Source of the DNA: Sandaracinobacteroides sp039808025
GTDB taxonomy: Bacteria; Pseudomonadota; Alphaproteobacteria; Sphingomonadales; Sphingomonadaceae
Reading direction: 5' to 3'
Length of the DNA: 64,000 nucleotides
Assembly (NCBI GenBank): GCA_039808025.1
Contig: JBDHSK010000004.1
Coordinates: 62,001 to 126,000 of the forward strand
Numbering within the stretch: the first letter of the stretch is position 1; each line of letters begins with the position of its first letter. The position numbers and the translations under genes are program-made. Below the pieces are notes generated by a model that worked only from the letters and a program-made list of their open reading frames with translations, was not told where the DNA came from and did no database searches. Below, piece by piece: positions 28,009 to 37,084 of this stretch.

Positions 28009-28914
28009 ATGACCGACATTGTCCAGACCGCTGCCGTGCAGTCGTTGCTCGATCGTGCCGTAGGGGCTGCCGAAACCGGCGGCAACCCGCGCCTGAAGCA
28101 GATTCTGCGCGATATCCTTGAACAGCTGATGGTCATCATCGAGCGGCACGAGATCACCGAAGATGAATTCTGGCAGGCCACTGATTTTCTGGCCCGGGGC
28201 GCCGGCGAGTTCGGACTGATCGTGCCGGGGCTTGGGATCGAGCATTTCATCGACCTGCACCTCGACGCCCTTGATGCCGAGGCAGGACGCAGCGGCGGCA
28301 CGCCGCGCACCATCGAAGGGCCCCTCTATGTGGCGGGGGCGCCGCTCGTGGATGGCGACCTGTCGAAAACCAACGATGTCAACCTGACCACCGACCCCGA
28401 CGACACCGTCGAGCTGACGGTTTCCGGGCGCATCACCGGCCCCGACGGCGAGCCGGTGAAACACGCCATCCTTCACGTCTGGCATGCCAACTCCAAGGGC
28501 TTCTACTCGCATTTCGACCCGACTGGCGAGCAGTCGCCGTTCAACAACCGCCGGCGTATCCGTCTGGGCGACGATGGTCGCTATTCCTTCCACTCGAAGA
28601 TGCCGCGCGGCTACAGCGTGCCGCCCGATGGCGCCGCCGACCGGTTGATGAAGGCGCTGGGCCGCCATGGCGATCGCCCCGCCCACGTCCACTTCTTCAT
28701 CGAGGCGCCGGGCTATCGCACCCTCACAACCCAGATCAATTTCGGTGACGACCCGCGGGCCCACGACGACTTTGCCTTCGGCACCCGCGAGGGGCTTCTG
28801 CCAGTGCCCGACCGCAGCAGCGGCAACGCCGTCATCACCTTCGATTTCGCGTTGCAGCGCGCCCAGCCCGGCGAGCACGAGGGCTTGTCGGCGCGCCGGC
28901 GGGCCACTGCATGA
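28009..28914 (+). CDS. catA: Catechol 1,2-dioxygenase (intradiol)
   Basis: The 301-residue protein has an N-terminal helical dimerisation region and the intradiol catalytic barrel. The Fe(III) ligands are all visible: Y166 in GFYSHFDP, Y202 in RGYSVP, and H226 and H228 in PAHVHFF. It opens catechol to cis,cis-muconate. The length and single-domain layout match catechol rather than protocatechuate dioxygenases. It overlaps the CoA-transferase gene by ATGA (28911-28914), so the genes are co-translated. Confidence 0.95.
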   Translation: MTDIVQTAAVQSLLDRAVGAAETGGNPRLKQILRDILEQLMVIIERHEITEDEFWQATDFLARGAGEFGLIVPGLGIEHFIDLHLDALDAEAGRSGGTPRTIEGPLYVAGAPLVDGDLSKTNDVNLTTDPDDTVELTVSGRITGPDGEPVKHAILHVWHANSKGFYSHFDPTGEQSPFNNRRRIRLGDDGRYSFHSKMPRGYSVPPDGAADRLMKALGRHGDRPAHVHFFIEAPGYRTLTTQINFGDDPRAHDDFAFGTREGLLPVPDRSSGNAVITFDFALQRAQPGEHEGLSARRRATA

Positions 28915-29615
28915 ACAAGGTCAGACCATCGGCGGCAGCAGCTCTTGACGGGCTGCTGTTCGACGGCATGACCATCATGTCAGGAGGGTTCGGGCTGGTC
29001 GGCAACCCCGAAAACCTGATCGTTGCCATCCGCGATCATGGCGTCCGCGACCTGACGGTGGTGTCGAACAATTGCGGATCCGAGGGTTTCGGGCTTTATG
29101 CGCTGCTCGCCAATGGTCAGATCCGCAAGATGATCTCGTCCTATATCGGCGGCAACAAGCTGTTCGAGACCCTGTATCTCGAGGGCAGGCTCGAGCTGGA
29201 ACTGAACCCGCAGGGCACGCTTGCCGAACGGATCCGCGCCGGCGGGGCCGGCATCCCCGCCTTCTATACCGCAACCGGCGTTGGCACCATTGTCGCCAAA
29301 GATAAGCCGGTCGAGACATTCGACGGCAAGCTCTATGTCCGTGAACGCTGGTTGCGCGCCGACCTTGCAATCGTGCGGGCGTGGCGGGGCGACACCCACG
29401 GCAATCTGGTTTTCCGCAAAACGGCGCGCAACTTCAACCCGATGATGGCAACCGCCGCCGACCGGACGGTTGCCGAGGTGGAGGAGCTGGTCGAGCCTGG
29501 CACGCTGGACCCGGACATGATCCATACGCCTGGCATCTATGTCGACCGGATCTTTCAGGGGGCCAACTATGAACGCCGCATCGAAAACCTGACGCTCAGG
29601 GAGCGCCCGGCATGA
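28911..29615 (+). CDS. pcaI: 3-oxoadipate CoA-transferase, alpha subunit
   Basis: The 234-residue protein is a type I CoA-transferase alpha subunit, with the CoA-binding motif MSGGFGLVGNPENLI near the start, NNCGSEGFGL, and PAFYTATGVGT. With a beta subunit it activates 3-oxoadipate using succinyl-CoA. No beta subunit (the one with the catalytic glutamate) follows: the next gene, overlapping by four bases, is the enol-lactonase. The beta gene must lie elsewhere or has been lost. An acetoacetyl-CoA transferase subunit cannot be excluded, but the operon points to 3-oxoadipate. Confidence 0.88.
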   Translation: MNKVRPSAAAALDGLLFDGMTIMSGGFGLVGNPENLIVAIRDHGVRDLTVVSNNCGSEGFGLYALLANGQIRKMISSYIGGNKLFETLYLEGRLELELNPQGTLAERIRAGGAGIPAFYTATGVGTIVAKDKPVETFDGKLYVRERWLRADLAIVRAWRGDTHGNLVFRKTARNFNPMMATAADRTVAEVEELVEPGTLDPDMIHTPGIYVDRIFQGANYERRIENLTLRERPA

Positions 29616-30403
29616 GCGACACCTTCACGACCGATGATGGCTGCGTCATCGCCTTCGACTATCAGCCGCTGCCGGGGCGGCCGGTGTTGGTGCTGTCACC
29701 ATCGCTTGGCACCGCCATGGCGCTGTTCGAGCCACAGCTCGCGGCATTCCGGCAGCACTATGGGGTGTTGCGTTACGATCCGCGCGGCCATGGCGCCACG
29801 TCGGTACCGGCCGGCGGCTATGCGATGGACCGGCTTGGCCGCGATGTCGTGGAGCTGCTCGACCATCTGGCGATCGACCGGGCGCATTTCCTCGGGGTGT
29901 CGCTGGGCGGGATGGTCGGCCAGTGGCTGGGCTACCGGGCGCCCGAACGGCTGCTGCGGCTGGTGCTTGCCAATACCTCGGCCTACATGGGGCCGCCGGA
30001 CGGCTGGGCCGGGCGCATCGCCACCGTGCACGCACAGGGGATGGCAGCGATCGCCGAAGCCGTGGTCGAACGCTGGTTCACGGCCGGTTTCCGCCAGTCC
30101 CACCCGGCACCGGTCGACCATGCCCGCGCCATGCTGAAGGCAACCGATCCGGGCGGCTATGCCGGCTGCTGTGCCGCCATCCGCGACATGGACCTGCGTC
30201 CGACCGCCGCCCTTGTGAGGGTTCCCACCCTGGTGATCGCCGGGCTTGACGACCCGGCAACGCCACCACCCCACGCCCGCTTTCTCGCCGATACCATAGC
30301 CGGTGCGCAGCTGGCCGGCCTTGCCGCCGCGCACCTGTCCAACCTCGAACGGCCCGTCGAATTCAATGAAGCGGTGGTGCAGTTTCTGGGGGCCGTGATC
30401 TGA
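29612..30403 (+). CDS. pcaD: 3-oxoadipate enol-lactonase
   Basis: The 263-residue alpha/beta hydrolase has the nucleophile elbow GVSLGG, a conserved YDPRGHGAT segment, an aspartate in AGLDDPATPP and the histidine in AAHLSNLE. Length and motifs fit the lactonase that turns enol-lactone into 3-oxoadipate (PcaD/CatD). The start overlaps the CoA-transferase stop (ATGA). It closes the cat operon: catB, catC, catA, pcaI, pcaD. Confidence 0.92.
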   Translation: MSDTFTTDDGCVIAFDYQPLPGRPVLVLSPSLGTAMALFEPQLAAFRQHYGVLRYDPRGHGATSVPAGGYAMDRLGRDVVELLDHLAIDRAHFLGVSLGGMVGQWLGYRAPERLLRLVLANTSAYMGPPDGWAGRIATVHAQGMAAIAEAVVERWFTAGFRQSHPAPVDHARAMLKATDPGGYAGCCAAIRDMDLRPTAALVRVPTLVIAGLDDPATPPPHARFLADTIAGAQLAGLAAAHLSNLERPVEFNEAVVQFLGAVI

Positions 30404-30600
30404 AAATGCTTCAGAGGGGCCGTTCCCCCTCGGCCCAATGGGCATGCGCCCGACATCCGAATTAGGCTGGCTAATCCGAAGGGGCAGTTTGTTTCAATTG
30501 TCCGGGCCCGGGGAATTGCCGAAAACAAGGGGCAAAACAGGCCTCCCGGCAGCGGTTCACGATGCGGGAAGACCGTAACCGAACGGGATGGATAACCAGC
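30404..30600. promoter_or_regulatory. ThDP-enzyme operon promoter region with site B (ATTAG-N5-CTAAT)
   Basis: The 197 bases after pcaD contain the perfect inverted repeat ATTAGGCTGGCTAAT at 30461-30475, 126 bases before the ThDP-enzyme ATG. Just after the pcaD stop a short GAGGGG/CCCCTC hairpin occurs near 30413-30431 but without a T-run. A purine-rich GGGATGGA precedes the start at 30601. Confidence 0.7.
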
Positions 30601-32229
30601 ATGACCAACATGACAGGCGCCGCAGCGCTTCTCAGCCAGATCCGCGCCAACGGCGTCGACACGATGTTCGGGCTTCCCGGCGGCCAGCTCGATTATCTGT
30701 TCGATGCCATGTATCAGGCGGGCAACCAGCTGCGCCTGTTCTGCACCCGCCACGAACAGGGTGCCGCCTACATGGCGTTCGGCTACGCCCGCGCGACCGG
30801 CAGGCCCGGGGTCTATACCGTGGTTCCCGGCCCCGGCGTTCTCAACAGCACGGCGGCGTTGTGTTCGGCCTATGCCACCAATGCCCCGGTGCTGTGCCTC
30901 ACCGGCCAGATTCCCTCGGTCGGCCTTGGCAAGGGAATTGGTTATCTGCACGAACTGCCCGATCAGCTGGCCACCATGCGCACGCTCACCAAATGGGCCG
31001 ACCGCGCCATGACTCCGGAAGACGCCCCGCGACTGGTCAACGAAGCCTTCCGCCAGATGCTGAGCGGCCGGCAACGCCCGGTCAGCCTGGAAATGCCGAT
31101 GGACATCATGGCGCAGGAGCGCCCGGTGCAGGTGCTGCCGCCCGCCGGGATTGCCGCCGGCCCCGCGCTCGACCAGGATGCCGTGACGGCAGCCGCCCGT
31201 CTGCTTGCCGGCGCCAGGCGCCCCCTGATCATCGCCGGCGGCGGAGCGCTGGCGGCGGGTGCCGATGTCGAACGGCTGGCCACCTTCCTGCAGGCGCCCG
31301 TGGTCACCTTCCGCAATGGCCGCGGAATCGTCAGCGATCGCAGCCACCTGTCGCAGATGTTCCCGGCCGGTAACGACCTGTGGAAGACCGCCGACGTCGT
31401 TATCGGCCTGGGGTCGCGGATGGAGCAGCAGTATCTTTACTGGGGCATCGGCCCCGACATGAAGATCATCCGCATCGATATCGACGCTGACGAGTTCGAG
31501 CGCATCAGAGCGCCCGATGTCCGCATCCATGCCGATGCCGCCGATGCCGTGCCGGCGCTGCTGGCTGCTCTGGAACGGATCGCCACGCCCGCCGCCTCCC
31601 GCGAGGAAGAGCTGATGGGCGTGAAGCAGCGGGTGCGGCGCGAAATCGCCAAGCAGGTGCAGCCGCAGTTCGACTATCTGGACGCCATTCGCCGCGCCCT
31701 GCCCGACGACGGCCTGTTCGTCGATGAAATCACCCAGTGCGGCTATGCGTCGTGGTATACTTTCCCGGTCTATGCCCCACGCAAACTGATCACCTGCGGC
31801 TATCAGGGCACCCTGGGCTATGGCTATGCGACGGCGCTTGGCGTCCAGGCCGCACACCCCGACAAGGCGGTGGTGAACATCGCCGGCGATGGCGGCTTCA
31901 TGTTCACTGCCAACGAGATGGCGACGGCCGCGCAATACCAGTTGCCGCTGGTCACCGTGCTCTTCAACAACAACAAGTTCCAGAACGTCCAGCGCCAGCA
32001 GGCCGAGTGGTTCGGTGGCCGGCTGATCGCCTCCGATCTTACCAACCCCGATTTCGTCAGGTTCGCCGAAAGCTTCGGGATCCGCGGCGAACGGGTCTCC
32101 AGCCCCACCGATCTCGAACGCGCGATCAAGGCCGCACTCGAACGCCGGGCGCCAGCGCTGATCGAGGTGCCGACGCCCGACATGGCGTCACCCTGGCCCT
32201 TCATCATTCGTCAACCGGTTTTCGGATAA
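30601..32229 (+). CDS. ThDP-dependent enzyme, acetolactate synthase-like
   Basis: The 542-residue protein has all three domains of the pyruvate oxidase/acetolactate synthase group. The catalytic glutamate is in RHEQGAAYMAFGYARATG (about residue 55), a central Rossmann-like domain holds RPLIIAGGG, and the C-terminal ThDP/Mg motif runs from GDGGFMFTANEM to FNNNKF. The GLPGGQ loop resembles acetolactate synthase, not pyruvate or benzoylformate decarboxylases. Even so, its place before an aminotransferase and an aldehyde dehydrogenase would suit a 2-oxo acid decarboxylase making an aldehyde. I leave the reaction open. Five bases separate it from the aminotransferase gene. Confidence 0.85.
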   Translation: MTNMTGAAALLSQIRANGVDTMFGLPGGQLDYLFDAMYQAGNQLRLFCTRHEQGAAYMAFGYARATGRPGVYTVVPGPGVLNSTAALCSAYATNAPVLCLTGQIPSVGLGKGIGYLHELPDQLATMRTLTKWADRAMTPEDAPRLVNEAFRQMLSGRQRPVSLEMPMDIMAQERPVQVLPPAGIAAGPALDQDAVTAAARLLAGARRPLIIAGGGALAAGADVERLATFLQAPVVTFRNGRGIVSDRSHLSQMFPAGNDLWKTADVVIGLGSRMEQQYLYWGIGPDMKIIRIDIDADEFERIRAPDVRIHADAADAVPALLAALERIATPAASREEELMGVKQRVRREIAKQVQPQFDYLDAIRRALPDDGLFVDEITQCGYASWYTFPVYAPRKLITCGYQGTLGYGYATALGVQAAHPDKAVVNIAGDGGFMFTANEMATAAQYQLPLVTVLFNNNKFQNVQRQQAEWFGGRLIASDLTNPDFVRFAESFGIRGERVSSPTDLERAIKAALERRAPALIEVPTPDMASPWPFIIRQPVFG

Positions 32230-32234
32230 CTGCC

Positions 32235-33353
32235 ATGACAAGTACCGCCCTGAAAAATACCGACCGGATCATCCCCCAGCCTACCGCCGGGGTTGCCAGC
32301 CTCTTGCCCTATCAGCAGGGCAAGCAGGCGATCGTCGGTGTCGCCAACCCCCTGAAACTGTCGTCGAACGAATCGATGATCGGGCCAAGCCCGGCTGCCA
32401 TCGCCGCCTATCAGGCGCTCTCGGGGCGGCTTGCCCTCTATCCCGACGGGTCGCAGCGGGCGCTGCGGGCCGCGATCGGCGAAGTGCACGGCCTCGATCC
32501 GGAGCGGATCGTCTGCGGCAACGGCTCGGAAGAGCTGATCCAGCTGGTTATCCGCGCCTACATCACCCCCGGCGACGAGGTGGTACTCAGCCAGTACAGC
32601 TTTGCCATGGCCTTCACCCATGCCACGGCGCAGGGAGCAACGCTGGTTACCGCGGCCGAGCCCGATCTCCGCCCCGATACCGACCGCATCCTTGCGGCCG
32701 TAACCGCGCGCACCCGCATGGTGATCATCGCAAGCCCCAACAACCCGGTTGGCCAGTATCTGCCGAAAGCCGAGCTTTACCGGCTGGTCGCCGGCCTGCC
32801 TGCCAATGCCATCCTGCTGCTTGACGGCGCCTATGCCGACTATGTCGAGGCGGACGATTTCGATTCCGGGGAACGGCTGGTCGAGGCCGGCGACAATGTG
32901 GTGATGACCCGCACCTTCTCGAAGCTCTATGGCCTTGCCGGACTGCGCATCGGCTGGATGTATGCGCCTCCGGGAATCATCGATTCGGTGCAGCGCATCC
33001 GCACGCCCTTCAACGCCAATGCCGCCGCTCTGGCCGCCGGCGAGGCCGCAGTGCGCGATGTCGCCCATGCCGCAATGGTGCGCCACGAGAACCATGTCGA
33101 GCTGGCGCGCATCGCCGCCGCCTTTGCCGGTAGCGACGCCGAGTTCATTGCGTCTGCCGCCAATTTCTATCTGCTGCGCTTTGCCGGCAACGGCCATGAT
33201 GCCGACGGCGCGGCGGCATTCCTCGAAGCCAATGGCATCATCCCGCGGCCCGTATCGGCCGGTGGGCCGGCTGGCTGTCTGCGGCTGACGGTGGGACGCC
33301 CGCAGCAGAACGACCGGGTGATCGCCACCGTGCGAGACTATCTGCAAAGGTAA
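32235..33353 (+). CDS. Histidinol-phosphate aminotransferase-like PLP enzyme
   Basis: The 372-residue class I/II aminotransferase has KLSSNESMIGPSP near the start, GNGSEELIQ, the ASPNNPVG motif, the PLP lysine in RTFSKLYGLAGLRIG and the C-terminal LRLTVG arginine. The overall pattern matches HisC-like enzymes, many of which act on aromatic amino acids. Placed between a ThDP enzyme and an aldehyde dehydrogenase, it probably supplies a 2-oxo acid from an amino acid, in an Ehrlich-type route. A housekeeping HisC role is unlikely without other his genes. Six bases separate it from the next gene. Confidence 0.85.
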   Translation: MTSTALKNTDRIIPQPTAGVASLLPYQQGKQAIVGVANPLKLSSNESMIGPSPAAIAAYQALSGRLALYPDGSQRALRAAIGEVHGLDPERIVCGNGSEELIQLVIRAYITPGDEVVLSQYSFAMAFTHATAQGATLVTAAEPDLRPDTDRILAAVTARTRMVIIASPNNPVGQYLPKAELYRLVAGLPANAILLLDGAYADYVEADDFDSGERLVEAGDNVVMTRTFSKLYGLAGLRIGWMYAPPGIIDSVQRIRTPFNANAAALAAGEAAVRDVAHAAMVRHENHVELARIAAAFAGSDAEFIASAANFYLLRFAGNGHDADGAAAFLEANGIIPRPVSAGGPAGCLRLTVGRPQQNDRVIATVRDYLQR

Positions 33354-33359
33354 GCCATC

Positions 33360-34838
33360 ATGCACATTCTGTCGGAAGCGACACGCACGTTCCTCGCCTC
33401 CACTCGGCCGTTTCTGGTTGGCGGGCGCTGGCAGGGCGGCCGTAACGACGGCGTGCTGCCCTGCTTCGACCCGGCAAACGGCGCGCAGATCGGCGATGTG
33501 CGGCTGGCAACGGCCGCTGATGTCGATGCCGCCGTTGCAGCGGCACGCGCGGCGTTCGTCGACCGACGCTGGCGTGGCAAGACTCCGGCCGAACGGCAGG
33601 CGATCCTGCTGAAGGTTGCCGACCTGATGCTGCGCGACGCCGAGGTTCTTGCCGAGCTGGAAACCGTGAACGGCGGCAAGCTGTTCAATGGCGCCCTGCA
33701 TGGCGAGATCCCCCATGCCGCCGAGACCTTCCGCTATTATGCCGGATGGGTCACCAAACTGGGCGGCCACCTGTTCGAACCCTCGGTGCCCGGGCGGCTG
33801 TATCATGGCTTCGTACGTGAAGACCCGGTCGGGGTGGCAGCCCTCATCACCCCGTGGAACGGGGCGCTGGTGGCGGCGGCGTGGAAGCTTGCCCCGGCGC
33901 TGGCCGCCGGCTGTTCCTGCATTCTGAAGCCGGCCGAGCTCACGCCACTGTCGACTCTCTATCTGGGGGCCTTGCTGCAGGAAGCCGGTGTGCCTGACGG
34001 AGTCGTCAACATCCTGCCTGGAGCCGGGCGCGATGTCGGTGCCGCGCTGGTGCGCCATGGCGATGTCGCCAAGATCTCGTTCACCGGTTCGACGGCGGTG
34101 GGGCGTCAGCTGCTGGCCGACAGCGCCGCCAACATCACGCGGCTGTCACTTGAGCTGGGGGGCAAATCCCCGTTCATCATCTTTGCCGATGCCGACCTCG
34201 ATCTGGCGCTTCCCGCGGCAGCCGAGGCGATTTTCGCCAATGCCGGGCAGGTGTGCGTTGCCGGGTCACGCATCTATGCCGAGCGGCCTATCTATCGCCA
34301 GGTGGTCGAGTCCCTGCGCGCCACCGCCGCTGCCCACCGGCTCGGCCCCGGCCTCGATCCGGCCAGCACCATGGGGCCGCTTATCAGTCGTGTGCATCGC
34401 GGGCGTGTGGAGGCCATGGTTGACGAAGCACGCGGCAATGGCGCCGACATCGTCGCCGGCGGCCATGCGGTGGGCGACGAGGGCTATTTCTATGCGCCGA
34501 CCGTCATCGTCGGTGCGGCACAGAAAAGCGCCATTGTGCAGGAAGAGGTGTTCGGCCCGGTGGTGGTTGTGACTCCGTTCGACACCGAGGCCGAGGCGCT
34601 GGCCCTTGCCAATGACAGCAGCTATGGCCTGGCAGCCAGCCTGTGGACGCGCGACACCAGCAAGGCGCTGCGGCTGGCCGCTGATGTCGAGGCCGGGATC
34701 ATCTGGATCAACGACCATGGCATCCCCGAGCTGGCGATGCCGATCGGTGGCGTGAAACGGTCGGGCCTTGGCCGCGAGCACGGGCTGGAAGGCCTGAAGG
34801 CCTATACCGAGCCGCGTTCGGTCATGCTTCGGCTGTAA
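33360..34838 (+). CDS. NAD(P)-dependent aldehyde dehydrogenase
   Basis: The 492-residue protein has the family core: TPWNGALVAAAWKLAPAL, the coenzyme loop FTGSTAVGRQ, the general base in LELGGKSP and the catalytic cysteine in NAGQVCVAGSR, then EEVFGPVV. It oxidises an aldehyde to an acid; the specificity is not readable. As third gene of the ThDP/aminotransferase trio it would finish conversion of an amino acid to an acid one carbon shorter. Its 3-prime end overlaps the convergent lysR gene by 17 bases. Confidence 0.93.
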   Translation: MHILSEATRTFLASTRPFLVGGRWQGGRNDGVLPCFDPANGAQIGDVRLATAADVDAAVAAARAAFVDRRWRGKTPAERQAILLKVADLMLRDAEVLAELETVNGGKLFNGALHGEIPHAAETFRYYAGWVTKLGGHLFEPSVPGRLYHGFVREDPVGVAALITPWNGALVAAAWKLAPALAAGCSCILKPAELTPLSTLYLGALLQEAGVPDGVVNILPGAGRDVGAALVRHGDVAKISFTGSTAVGRQLLADSAANITRLSLELGGKSPFIIFADADLDLALPAAAEAIFANAGQVCVAGSRIYAERPIYRQVVESLRATAAAHRLGPGLDPASTMGPLISRVHRGRVEAMVDEARGNGADIVAGGHAVGDEGYFYAPTVIVGAAQKSAIVQEEVFGPVVVVTPFDTEAEALALANDSSYGLAASLWTRDTSKALRLAADVEAGIIWINDHGIPELAMPIGGVKRSGLGREHGLEGLKAYTEPRSVMLRL

Positions 34839-35754
34839 CCACTTTCAGCCCCCGCGTTTCTATCTCGTCCATCAGCCAGTAGGAAAAGGCCTTGACTGCG
34901 GCCGTGTCGGCATCTTCCTGCCGACACACGAAATAATAGGCCTGATCTGACGGCATGACCTCAGCGAAGGGGCGCACCAGCTGGCCAGTTTCAAGGTAGC
35001 ACTTCACCAGCGCCTCTCGGCCAAGCGCGAAGCCGTTGCCGGCGATGCAGGCCTGCATCACCACATTCGAATGGCTGAAGCTGAACCCGCGGTGCACGTT
35101 GGTCGCTGTCACGTTGAACCGGGCCAGGAAATGCTCCCAGTCGATCGACATCTCGTCGTGGAGGAGATCGAAGTCGGCAATATCCGCGAGCGCCAGCGGC
35201 ACGCTTCGCCCCTCGATCAGAGCCGGACTGCACACCGGGAAGATATCCTCGCGCAGGAACTCATAGACATGCATGCCCGGCCAGCCTCCCTGGCCATAGC
35301 GGATCTCGATGTCGGCATCGCCAGCGGCCAGCGCATCCTCCTCGATCGGCCGGGCAAGGAAGTGCAGATCGATATCGGGAAAGCGCGCATGGAAACTGGC
35401 AAGCGGTTGCAGGATCCAGGCGCTGAGGAAGCTGTCAAGCACACCGACTTTCAGCACCTGGCGATCCTCGCCCGCCGCCACATCCGACGTGACATCGGCC
35501 ATCATGTCGAACGCCATGGTCAGCGGTTTGGCCAGCCGCTCGCCGGCACTGGTAAGCTTCAGCGACCGGTTGAGGCGGCGAAACAGCGGCTGGCGGAACC
35601 ATTCCTCGAGCGCCCGGATCTGGTGGCTGACGGCCGCCTGGGTGACACACAGTTCCTCGGCGGCGCGCGTGAAGCTCAGGTGGCGGGCTGCACATTCGAA
35701 CACCCGCAGTGCGAGCAGGGGAGGAAGTTTTCTCGACACTGATCCACCATCCAT
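34822..35754 (-). CDS. LysR-family regulator, GcvA-like
   Basis: The 310-residue protein has the N-terminal winged helix-turn-helix LPPLLALRVFECAARHLSFTRAAEELCVTQ (split motif) with AVSHQIRALEE as recognition helix, and a periplasmic-binding-like effector domain. LPPLxALRxFExAARHxSFTxAAxEL is the hallmark of the GcvA subgroup, whose known boxes contain CTAAT. A site ATAAG-N5-CTAAT overlaps its own start (35753-35767), and similar sites stand before catB, the ThDP operon and the amidase/SDR operons. It is therefore the best candidate for regulator of the 26-44 kb island. Confidence 0.92.
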   Translation of the reverse strand: MDGGSVSRKLPPLLALRVFECAARHLSFTRAAEELCVTQAAVSHQIRALEEWFRQPLFRRLNRSLKLTSAGERLAKPLTMAFDMMADVTSDVAAGEDRQVLKVGVLDSFLSAWILQPLASFHARFPDIDLHFLARPIEEDALAAGDADIEIRYGQGGWPGMHVYEFLREDIFPVCSPALIEGRSVPLALADIADFDLLHDEMSIDWEHFLARFNVTATNVHRGFSFSHSNVVMQACIAGNGFALGREALVKCYLETGQLVRPFAEVMPSDQAYYFVCRQEDADTAAVKAFSYWLMDEIETRGLKVVTAEA

Positions 35755-35767
35755 AAGGGGAGCTAAT
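35753..35767. promoter_or_regulatory. Site D: ATAAG-N5-CTAAT at the lysR start
   Basis: ATAAG (35753-35757), a five-base spacer and CTAAT (35763-35767) match the architecture of sites A and B with one changed base. It overlaps the first bases of lysR, as expected for autorepression. A weaker relative, TAGG-N4-CCTA, lies at 35813-35824, upstream of the mannonate dehydratase gene. Confidence 0.55.
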
Positions 35768-35850
35768 CGCCCCGATAAATAACTGCCATTTGCCAGCGCC
35801 CCCGCCCCTTCATAGGCTTACCTAGCATATCTCTGGTGGTGGGAGCATCC

Positions 35851-37059
35851 ATGAAAATCACGCGCGCCCGTGTCATCGTCACCTGCCCGGGACGGAACTT
35901 CGTGACTCTGAAGATCGAAACCGACGCCGGCATCCATGGCATCGGTGACGCCACCGTCAATGGCCGCGAGCTGGCGGTGGTATCCTATCTGCAGGATCAT
36001 GTGATCCCCTGCCTGATCGGGCGCGATGCCCATGCCATCGAAGACATCTGGGCCTATCTGTACCGGGGCGCCTACTGGCGGCGCGGCCCCATCACCATGG
36101 CAGCGATTGCTGCCGTCGATACCGCCTTGTGGGACATCAAGGCCAAGGCGGCGGGGATGCCGCTCTATCAGCTTCTGGGTGGCAAAAGCCGCGAGGGCGT
36201 GATGGTCTACGGCCATGCCAACGGCCGTGACATCGCCGAAACCTGCGACGAAGTGGCCAAATACATCGACATGGGCTACAAGGCGATCCGCGCCCAGTCG
36301 GGGGTACCGGGCCTGGCCTCGACCTACGGCGTCGCCAGGGAAAAAATGTATTACGAGCCCGCTGATGCGGCGCTTCCGACCGAGAATATGTGGTCGACAG
36401 AAAAATATCTCGATCATACGCCGAAACTGTTCGACGCCCTGCGCAACCGCTTCGGGTTCGAGCATCATCTGCTGCACGATGTCCACCACCGCCTGACTCC
36501 GATCGAGGCCGGACGGCTGGGCAAGGCGCTTGAGCCCTACCGGCTGTTCTGGATGGAAGACTCGACTCCAGCCGAGAACCAGGAAGCCTTCCGGCTGATC
36601 CGCCAGCATACGGTCACTCCGCTGGCGGTGGGCGAGATCTTCAACACCATCTGGGATTGCAAGGATCTGATCCAGAACCAGCTCATCGACTATATCCGCG
36701 CCACCGTCGTCCATGCCGGCGGCATCACCCATCTGCGGCGGATCGCCGACCTCGCCGCCCTCTATCAGGTGCGCACCGGCTGCCACGGCGCCACCGACCT
36801 GTCGCCGGCGTGCATGGGGGCGGCGCTGCATTTCGATATCTGGGTGCCCAACTTCGGCGTGCAGGAATATATGCGCCACACCGAAGAAACCGATGCCGTC
36901 TTCCCCCATGCCTATCATTTCGACAAGGGGATGCTCTACCCCGGTGATGTTCCCGGCCACGGAGTCGAGATCGACGAGGCGCTAGCGGCCAGATTCCCCT
37001 ACAAGCCGGCCTATTTGCCCGTGAACCGGCTTGAGGACGGCACCCTCTGGCACTGGTAG
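35851..37059 (+). CDS. D-mannonate dehydratase-like enolase-superfamily enzyme (ManD/RspA)
   Basis: The 402-residue protein opens with KITRARVIVTCPGRNFVTLK and has GAYWRRGPITMAAIAAVDTALWD, YGHANG, and the C-terminal LPVNRLEDGTLWHW, all typical of ManD/RspA proteins. True mannonate dehydratases of this group make 2-keto-3-deoxygluconate; others have low or different activity, so the reaction is probable rather than certain. ATG 35851 has GTGGGAG five bases upstream. The neighbouring MFS transporter and the KDG-kinase-like gene support hexuronate use. It is divergent from lysR. Confidence 0.88.
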   Translation: MKITRARVIVTCPGRNFVTLKIETDAGIHGIGDATVNGRELAVVSYLQDHVIPCLIGRDAHAIEDIWAYLYRGAYWRRGPITMAAIAAVDTALWDIKAKAAGMPLYQLLGGKSREGVMVYGHANGRDIAETCDEVAKYIDMGYKAIRAQSGVPGLASTYGVAREKMYYEPADAALPTENMWSTEKYLDHTPKLFDALRNRFGFEHHLLHDVHHRLTPIEAGRLGKALEPYRLFWMEDSTPAENQEAFRLIRQHTVTPLAVGEIFNTIWDCKDLIQNQLIDYIRATVVHAGGITHLRRIADLAALYQVRTGCHGATDLSPACMGAALHFDIWVPNFGVQEYMRHTEETDAVFPHAYHFDKGMLYPGDVPGHGVEIDEALAARFPYKPAYLPVNRLEDGTLWHW

Positions 37060-37084
37060 CATCGGCACCTGCGGCGCCCCCGCA

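Noticed and set aside
30413..30431. Hairpin after pcaD as a terminator
   Set aside because: No T-run follows; the stem may be accidental in GC-rich DNA.
30157..31935. 592-codon antisense frame over the ThDP-enzyme gene
   Set aside because: It crosses the operon promoter and has no recognisable domain.
32211..34058. 615-codon antisense frame over aminotransferase and aldehyde dehydrogenase genes
   Set aside because: It spans two genes with full active-site motifs on the other strand.
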